Below, one piece after another: positions 59,840-64,000 of a stretch of 64,000 nt of DNA. The first letter of the stretch is position 1. Every line of letters begins with the position of its first letter. The translations under genes were made by a program, and so were the position numbers. The notes below the pieces were generated by a model. That model ran no database searches and was not told where the DNA came from. It was given only the letters and a program-made list of their open reading frames with translations. This stretch comes from Mesorhizobium sp. M1C.F.Ca.ET.210.01.1.1 (GTDB lineage: Bacteria > Pseudomonadota > Alphaproteobacteria > Rhizobiales > Rhizobiaceae), in NCBI RefSeq assembly GCF_004791585.1, contig NZ_SRUU01000005.1, positions 93,236 through 157,235 on the forward strand, read 5' to 3'.

Positions 59840-60460
59840 ATGCAGATCGCGCCGATTGGAGCCTTGGAGGCGACGCTGGCCAACTTGACCACCAGCATAA
59901 GCTCGCAACAGCAGGTCAACGCCGGCGCGGCGGCGCAGCCGGGCAACCGGATGGTGGGCGCCAAGCAGGAAAAGCACGATGCCGCGCGGCTCAACGCGCC
60001 TGAGCGCGGCGACGTCGCCGCACGCGCGGGCCAGCAGGTGGCGCAGACATCCTCCGGAGCCAATCCGGCAATGGCCGGACAGTCTTCCAGGTCGGAGAAG
60101 GCCGGGCCGGTCGTCGAACGCAAGCTCTTCGACTATCTGGCCGAGGTGGAGAAGGCTGGAGGGGGAGCGGTCACGGATCCCTCGGCCCTGTTAGGTTCTG
60201 CCGTTCAGTCGCTGGAAGGAACCATGCAGCAGGTTCAGAAGGCTCTCGGCAAGGCGAATACGCCGGCAAACGCCGAAACGGCCGCCACGCAGGATGCCGC
60301 GCCGTCAGGCAAGGAAGCGGAAAATGCACCGGCAAAGAATGCCGAGCAGCTGCTCGAGCGATCCATTTCGGTGATGTGGGCGGCAGCCAATCTCGAGCTC
60401 GTGACGAGCAGCGTGAAGGCCGTGACGTCGTCCACCAGCACGCTGATCAAGCAACAATAG
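59840..60460 (+). CDS. nolB: SctI/NolB-like inner-rod protein
   Basis: This is a 206-residue soluble protein with a long Ala/Gln-rich, low-complexity N-terminal part and a C-terminal helix (EQLLERSISVMWAAANLELVTSSVKAVTSSTSTLIKQQ) that fits the YscI/HrpB inner-rod pattern. It lies between rhcC1 and sctJ exactly where NolB lies in rhizobial T3SS clusters. It probably forms the short rod between the basal body and needle. Primary sequence is poorly conserved in this family, so synteny is the main evidence. Confidence 0.7.
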   Translation: MQIAPIGALEATLANLTTSISSQQQVNAGAAAQPGNRMVGAKQEKHDAARLNAPERGDVAARAGQQVAQTSSGANPAMAGQSSRSEKAGPVVERKLFDYLAEVEKAGGGAVTDPSALLGSAVQSLEGTMQQVQKALGKANTPANAETAATQDAAPSGKEAENAPAKNAEQLLERSISVMWAAANLELVTSSVKAVTSSTSTLIKQQ

Positions 60461-60470
60461 GCGCTGCGAA

Positions 60471-61307
60471 GTGCTCGTACCAGAATTGGTCCTGCCGCGG
60501 CGGTCGGCGTTGTTCAGTCGATGCATCGCGGGGTGCCGCGTAGCGCTTGTTCTCGTGGCCATGCTTTTGCTCCAGGCCTGTTCGGTGGAGCTCTATTCCA
60601 ACCTCAATCAGCGCCAGGCCAACGAGATCGTGGCCACGCTGATGCGTCACGGGATTCCGGCACAACGCGAGGCCGGCAAGGACGGCAAGATGACGGTTTC
60701 GGTACAGAAGGGCCGTTTCGCCGAAGCCATGGCTATTCTCGACGAAAGCGGGTTGCCCAAACAGGAATTCCAGACGCTGGGTGAGGTGTTCAAGAGGGAC
60801 GGGCTTGTGTCTTCGCCGGTGGAAGAGCGGGCAACGATGATCTATGGCCTGAGCCAGGAGCTTTCGCAGACAATCTCGGATATCGACGGCGTGCTTTCCG
60901 CGCGCGTTCATCTTGTCCTGCCCGAGAACGACCCGCTGAAACAGCAGCTGGTGCCGTCGTCCGCCTCCGTGTTCATCCGGCATCGCGCATCCGTGCCGAT
61001 GAATGAGCTGATCCCGCAGGTTAAGATGCTGGTGGCCAAGGGCATCGCCGGACTGACCTACGACAACGTCTCCGTCACGCTCATTCCGGTTGCCGCGACA
61101 GCCCCGGAGCCGGACTCCGAGGTAGGCTTCACGACCTTCCTTGGTCTCTGGCTGCATCCGGATAGCGTGGCGGCCGCGATGTGGCTGTTCTACGGCATGG
61201 CGGCGGCGATACTCGCGCTGGCCGCCCGGTTGGCGTACCTGCAGTGGTACCGACGGCCGGGTGTCTACGCCCTCGACGCTTCCGCAATACCTGTGAAGAA
61301 GACATGA
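60471..61307 (+). CDS. sctJ: T3SS inner-ring lipoprotein SctJ
   Basis: This 278-residue lipoprotein has signal VALVLVAMLLLQAC with acylated C37. Ring-building domains include ELYSNLNQRQANEIVATLMRHGIPAQRE, then ERATMIYGLSQELSQTISDIDGVLSARVHLVLPEND and SASVFIRHRASVPMNELIPQVKMLVAKGIAGLTYDNVSVTLIP. A C-terminal membrane helix follows. This is the FliF/YscJ family: it forms the inner of the two inner-membrane rings. Start is GTG, ten bases after nolB. The stop overlaps sctK by four bases. Confidence 0.95.
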   Translation: MLVPELVLPRRSALFSRCIAGCRVALVLVAMLLLQACSVELYSNLNQRQANEIVATLMRHGIPAQREAGKDGKMTVSVQKGRFAEAMAILDESGLPKQEFQTLGEVFKRDGLVSSPVEERATMIYGLSQELSQTISDIDGVLSARVHLVLPENDPLKQQLVPSSASVFIRHRASVPMNELIPQVKMLVAKGIAGLTYDNVSVTLIPVAATAPEPDSEVGFTTFLGLWLHPDSVAAAMWLFYGMAAAILALAARLAYLQWYRRPGVYALDASAIPVKKT

Positions 61308-61927
61308 CCCGGGGCCGCTCGGAGCAAGCCGCCAACCCGCAGTGGCAGGCATTCATGTCCGGCCTCGCATCCTATGCGGACGCGGCCCGGCTCGCGGAAT
61401 GTTTTGATGGCACGATCAGCGAGGCTGCCTGCCAACGCATGCTGCAGTCGCAACGCCTGCATGAGCGGTTGTCGAAGCTTCTCCTGGAGCGCTACCGGCT
61501 CTCATATGCGGACGATGAACCGTCCGACGAACTGGATCGGGCGATCGCCCTGTCGTCGGGCGAGGAGCTGGAGGAGCTCGCTCTTCGCTCGGGAGCAATC
61601 TACTGGGCGGGCAGTCTTGCCGCCGTCATTGACGGACGCCAGGCCGATGCGCTGCAGGCGGCGCTGGGCCCCGATCTCTGTACCTTCGCCGTCGTCAACC
61701 GCGACCTGGCCGGTCCAGTGCGGCCGTTGGAGCCCTTGGAAGATATCCGCAGTCGCGTCTATGCCGACGGCCTGAGCTGCCTTGGCGGGTGGTGCCAGGC
61801 GATGTCTGGCGAGACGGGCGTGCGCGTTCGCCTCAAGCTCATGCCGCACGAACTCATCGACCGGACGGCCAAGCCTTTCGTAGAGTGCGGTCCGGCGATC
61901 GTCCGGCGCGCGATGGAGCTGGCGTGA
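61304..61927 (+). CDS. nolU: SctK/NolU-like T3SS protein
   Basis: This is a 207-residue soluble protein. The position between sctJ and sctL, the length and the W-rich C-terminal half (DIRSRVYADGLSCLGGWCQ and RVRLKLMPHEL) match NolU/SctK, an accessory of the cytoplasmic sorting platform that links SctQ to SctD. The start overlaps sctJ as ATGA, and its stop shares one base with sctL (TGATG). Family sequence conservation is low, so synteny carries weight. Confidence 0.72.
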   Translation: MTRGRSEQAANPQWQAFMSGLASYADAARLAECFDGTISEAACQRMLQSQRLHERLSKLLLERYRLSYADDEPSDELDRAIALSSGEELEELALRSGAIYWAGSLAAVIDGRQADALQAALGPDLCTFAVVNRDLAGPVRPLEPLEDIRSRVYADGLSCLGGWCQAMSGETGVRVRLKLMPHELIDRTAKPFVECGPAIVRRAMELA

Positions 61928-62547
61928 TGGTCGAACCGGGCCCTGCGACCACCGATATGCCAAGGCGGCCTTACGCCCGCATCCTGCGCGCCGCCGAGGC
62001 GCGCGCCTGGCAGGATGGCTATGCATTTCTCGATGGCGCACGGCGGGATGCCCAGCAGATGCGCGACGCCGCCCGGCGTGCCTATGCTGCCGAATATGCG
62101 CAGGGTTATGAGGACGGCAAGGCGCAAGGCGATGCAGATGCCAGCCGGCTGATAAGCGAAACAGCTGTCAAGGTCGATCGCTATCTCGGTGGGCTGGAAG
62201 CCGAAGTCACCAGTCTCGCCCTCGAGGTCGTCAGGCGAATGCTGGGGGAATTCGACGTCGGCACGCTTGTGGCAAGGGCCGCGAGACAGGCCGTGACCGA
62301 AATTCGCCGAGCCAAATATCTGAAGATCCGCGTCCATCCCGCTTCCGTGGACAGGGTTCGCGAAGAGCTGGACGCGGTCTTGCGCAAGAGTGATCTGGGC
62401 ATGACGGTCGAAATCGACACGGACGATGCGCTGGCGCCGGCCGCTTGCATCCTTTCGACCGATGTCGCCGTCATTGACGCCAGCATCGACGCCCAGCTCG
62501 ATGCCATCGCCGCGGCAATCTCGTCAAAGGCCGAGGCGCCGGCATGA
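61927..62547 (+). CDS. nolV: SctL/NolV ATPase stator
   Basis: This is a 206-residue FliH/SctL-type protein. A charged Ala-rich helix (ARRDAQQMRDAARRAYAAEYAQGYEDGKAQGDADASRLI) is the coiled stalk, followed by the globular end (VTSLALEVVRRMLGEFDVGTLVARAARQAVTEIRRAKYLKIRVHP and STDVAVIDASIDAQLDAIAAAI). SctL dimers bind SctN and tether it to SctQ. The stop overlaps sctN as ATGA. The ATG at 61927 is preferred to the open frame upstream, which lies inside sctK. Confidence 0.85.
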   Translation: MVEPGPATTDMPRRPYARILRAAEARAWQDGYAFLDGARRDAQQMRDAARRAYAAEYAQGYEDGKAQGDADASRLISETAVKVDRYLGGLEAEVTSLALEVVRRMLGEFDVGTLVARAARQAVTEIRRAKYLKIRVHPASVDRVREELDAVLRKSDLGMTVEIDTDDALAPAACILSTDVAVIDASIDAQLDAIAAAISSKAEAPA

Positions 62548-63902
62548 CAGGTCCAGCCATCGATATCGAAGGTCGTCTGGCGTCCATCATTCCGAACCTC
62601 CGTTCCGGCCTGCGCGACGATGCCAGCCGCCCCAGGAAAGGCCGTGTGCGACGGGTGATCGGAACGGTCATTCATGCGACCGTGGAAGAGGCCCGGATCG
62701 GCGAGATATGCGAGCTGGTCGACCCCAAGGCCGGCAGGACGACCAAGGCGGAAGTCGTCGGGCTCATGGATGAGATGGCAATCCTTGTTCCGTTGGGCGA
62801 TCTGACCGGCCTTTCAAGCCTGACTGAGGTCGTCGCGACCGGAAAGGACCAGCTGGTCGCTGTCGGACCCGGCCTTCTGGGCCGCGTGATCAGCGCGTTC
62901 GGCGAGCCTTTGGATGGCAGGCCGCTTTCGCCGGACGGCATTGTCGGCAGCTATCCGGTCAATGCCTATCCGCCGTCTCCGCTGGAGCGCAGTTTGATCT
63001 CCGAGCCGATCCAGCTTGGCATCCGCGCCCTCGACGGGCTGCTCACCTGCGCGCGCGGCCAGCGCGTCGGCATATTCGGCGAACCCGGCGTCGGCAAGTC
63101 GATCCTGCTCTCCGATATCGTCAGCGGCACCGACGCCGATGTTGCGGTAGTCGCCCTCGTCGGCGAACGCGGGCGCGAGGTGCGCGAATTCGTCGAACAC
63201 CAGCTTGGACCGGAAGGTCGGGAGCGGGCGGTCGTCGTCGTCGCGACGTCGGACCGGCCCGCCATCGAGCGCGTCAAGGCCGCCTATGTGGCGACCAGCA
63301 TCGCCGAATTTTTTCGCGACCAGGGCAAGCATGTGCTGCTTGCGATGGACAACATAACGCGGTTCGCCCGAGCGCAGCGTGAAATTGGCCTGGCCTCGGG
63401 CGAGCCGCCGACGCGAAGAGGTTTTCCGTCTTCGCTGTTCGCGGTCCTGCCGCGCCTGCTCGAGCGCTCGGGGCCAGGCCGCATCGGGTCCATCACAAGC
63501 CTCTACAGCGTCCTTCTGGAAGGCGACGGAACGCTGGATCCGGTCGCCGAGGAAATCCAGGCGCTGCTCGATGGCCATGTCTTCCTGTCGAGCGAACTTG
63601 CGCAACGGAACCATTTCCCTGCCATCGACGTCCTGCGCAGCAGGAGCCGCCTGATGGATGCCGTCGTGCCGTCGACACATCGGACCGACGCCGGCCACCT
63701 GCGCGAATTGCTCGCCCGGTACGCCGACATCGAACTTCTCTTGCGTGTCGGCGAGTACGAAAAAGGCAGCGATGCCGTGGCGGACGAGGCGATGGCCAAG
63801 ATCGACGCCATCACCGCCTTCCTTCGGCAGGGATCCGCCACTCACGAGAGCATCGAGAAGACACGGCAATTGATGCGGGAGATCGTCGATGAAGGAGCGT
63901 GA
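62544..63902 (+). CDS. sctN: T3SS ATPase SctN
   Basis: This 452-residue ATPase of the FliI/YscN/RhcN family has Walker A GEPGVGKS at 179-186, Walker B HVLLAMDNITRFARAQRE, and the family segments GERGREVREFVEHQLGPEG and GEPPTRRGFPSSLFAVLPRLLERSG. As a hexamer it unfolds substrates and strips chaperones at the export gate. Length is normal. It follows sctL with a four-base overlap and leads into sctO at the right edge. Confidence 0.97.
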   Translation: MTGPAIDIEGRLASIIPNLRSGLRDDASRPRKGRVRRVIGTVIHATVEEARIGEICELVDPKAGRTTKAEVVGLMDEMAILVPLGDLTGLSSLTEVVATGKDQLVAVGPGLLGRVISAFGEPLDGRPLSPDGIVGSYPVNAYPPSPLERSLISEPIQLGIRALDGLLTCARGQRVGIFGEPGVGKSILLSDIVSGTDADVAVVALVGERGREVREFVEHQLGPEGRERAVVVVATSDRPAIERVKAAYVATSIAEFFRDQGKHVLLAMDNITRFARAQREIGLASGEPPTRRGFPSSLFAVLPRLLERSGPGRIGSITSLYSVLLEGDGTLDPVAEEIQALLDGHVFLSSELAQRNHFPAIDVLRSRSRLMDAVVPSTHRTDAGHLRELLARYADIELLLRVGEYEKGSDAVADEAMAKIDAITAFLRQGSATHESIEKTRQLMREIVDEGA

Positions 63903-63903
63903 C

Positions 63904-64000
63904 ATGATCGCCCGGTTGCGCGACCTCAGAAGCCGCCGTGAAGAGCGTGCCAGGGAAGATGTAGTCAGAAGGCACGCGGCTGCGCAGAGGGCGGCAAGGC
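63904..64000 (+). CDS. SctO-like (Y4yJ) T3SS stalk, N-terminal part (cut by window edge)
   Basis: The first 32 codons read IARLRDLRSRREERAREDVVRRHAAAQRAAR, a charged coiled-coil start typical of FliJ/SctO stalk proteins. It begins at the ATG after sctN with GGAG about eight bases upstream. In rhizobial clusters y4yJ is exactly here, before rhcQ. An ATG at 63889 overlapping sctN is possible. The remainder lies outside the window. Confidence 0.7.
   Translation, partial: MIARLRDLRSRREERAREDVVRRHAAAQRAAR

Noticed and set aside
1..64000. tRNA, rRNA, insertion sequences, integrases or attachment sites
   Set aside because: Reading through the window I found no convincing tRNA or rRNA sequence, no transposase or integrase reading frame and no long terminal inverted repeats, so an island origin for the T3SS cannot be shown.

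Overview
The window looks like chromosomal or island DNA of an alphaproteobacterium of the Rhizobiales, most likely Mesorhizobium or a close relative. The support is high GC content, rhizobial-order type III secretion genes (rhcC1-nolB-rhcJ-nolU-nolV-rhcN), several class III nucleotide cyclases, and a dispersed intergenic repeat of a kind common in Mesorhizobium. The genus is an inference; no rRNA or tRNA gene is present to confirm it.

Layout. 0-2.4 kb: the end of a shikimate/quinate dehydrogenase-like gene, an MHS-family transporter and a convergent TetR regulator. 2.7-15 kb: a zinc-ribbon/cyclase/ATPase/TPR giant with a peroxiredoxin, a fusion of glycosyltransferase, methyltransferase and deacetylase, and assorted single genes including a second cyclase. 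15-24 kb: a leftward run with a DUF3095-type cyclase-like protein, a third cyclase and a complete peptide-type ABC importer (dual ATPase, Tat-signal binding protein, two permeases). 24-35 kb: glycosyltransferases, a deacetylase-like protein, an MBL hydrolase, a cyclic-nucleotide-binding protein and an ABC-exporter-like protein whose ATPase motifs have decayed. 35-38 kb: an MscS-type channel.

38-64 kb is a type III secretion system (T3SS) locus that runs off the right edge. The left block reads leftwards as candidate needle, sctD, sctX, sctY, sctV, a Tad-pilus (CpaC-type) secretin and a CpaD-like lipoprotein, with a divergent TadD-like TPR lipoprotein and an isolated sctU. The right block reads rightwards as rhcC1, sctI/nolB, sctJ, sctK/nolU, sctL/nolV, sctN and the start of sctO; sctQ, R, S and T presumably lie beyond the window. 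Between the blocks are a RpiR/MurR-type regulator, a 3,293-residue repeat-rich protein with LysM and SH3-like domains, a LysR regulator and an L,D-transpeptidase.

The most unusual system is this T3SS. Its outer-membrane part looks Tad-derived as a set (CpaC, CpaD, TadD). Its SctU lacks the NPTH self-cleavage motif. It carries SctX/SctY, with sctY apparently starting at CTG and so missed by ordinary gene finding. It also surrounds a giant peptidoglycan-binding-like protein. The second striking theme is cyclic-nucleotide signalling: four cyclase-fold proteins and a cyclic-nucleotide-binding protein are interleaved with envelope glycan and transport genes between 3 and 31 kb.
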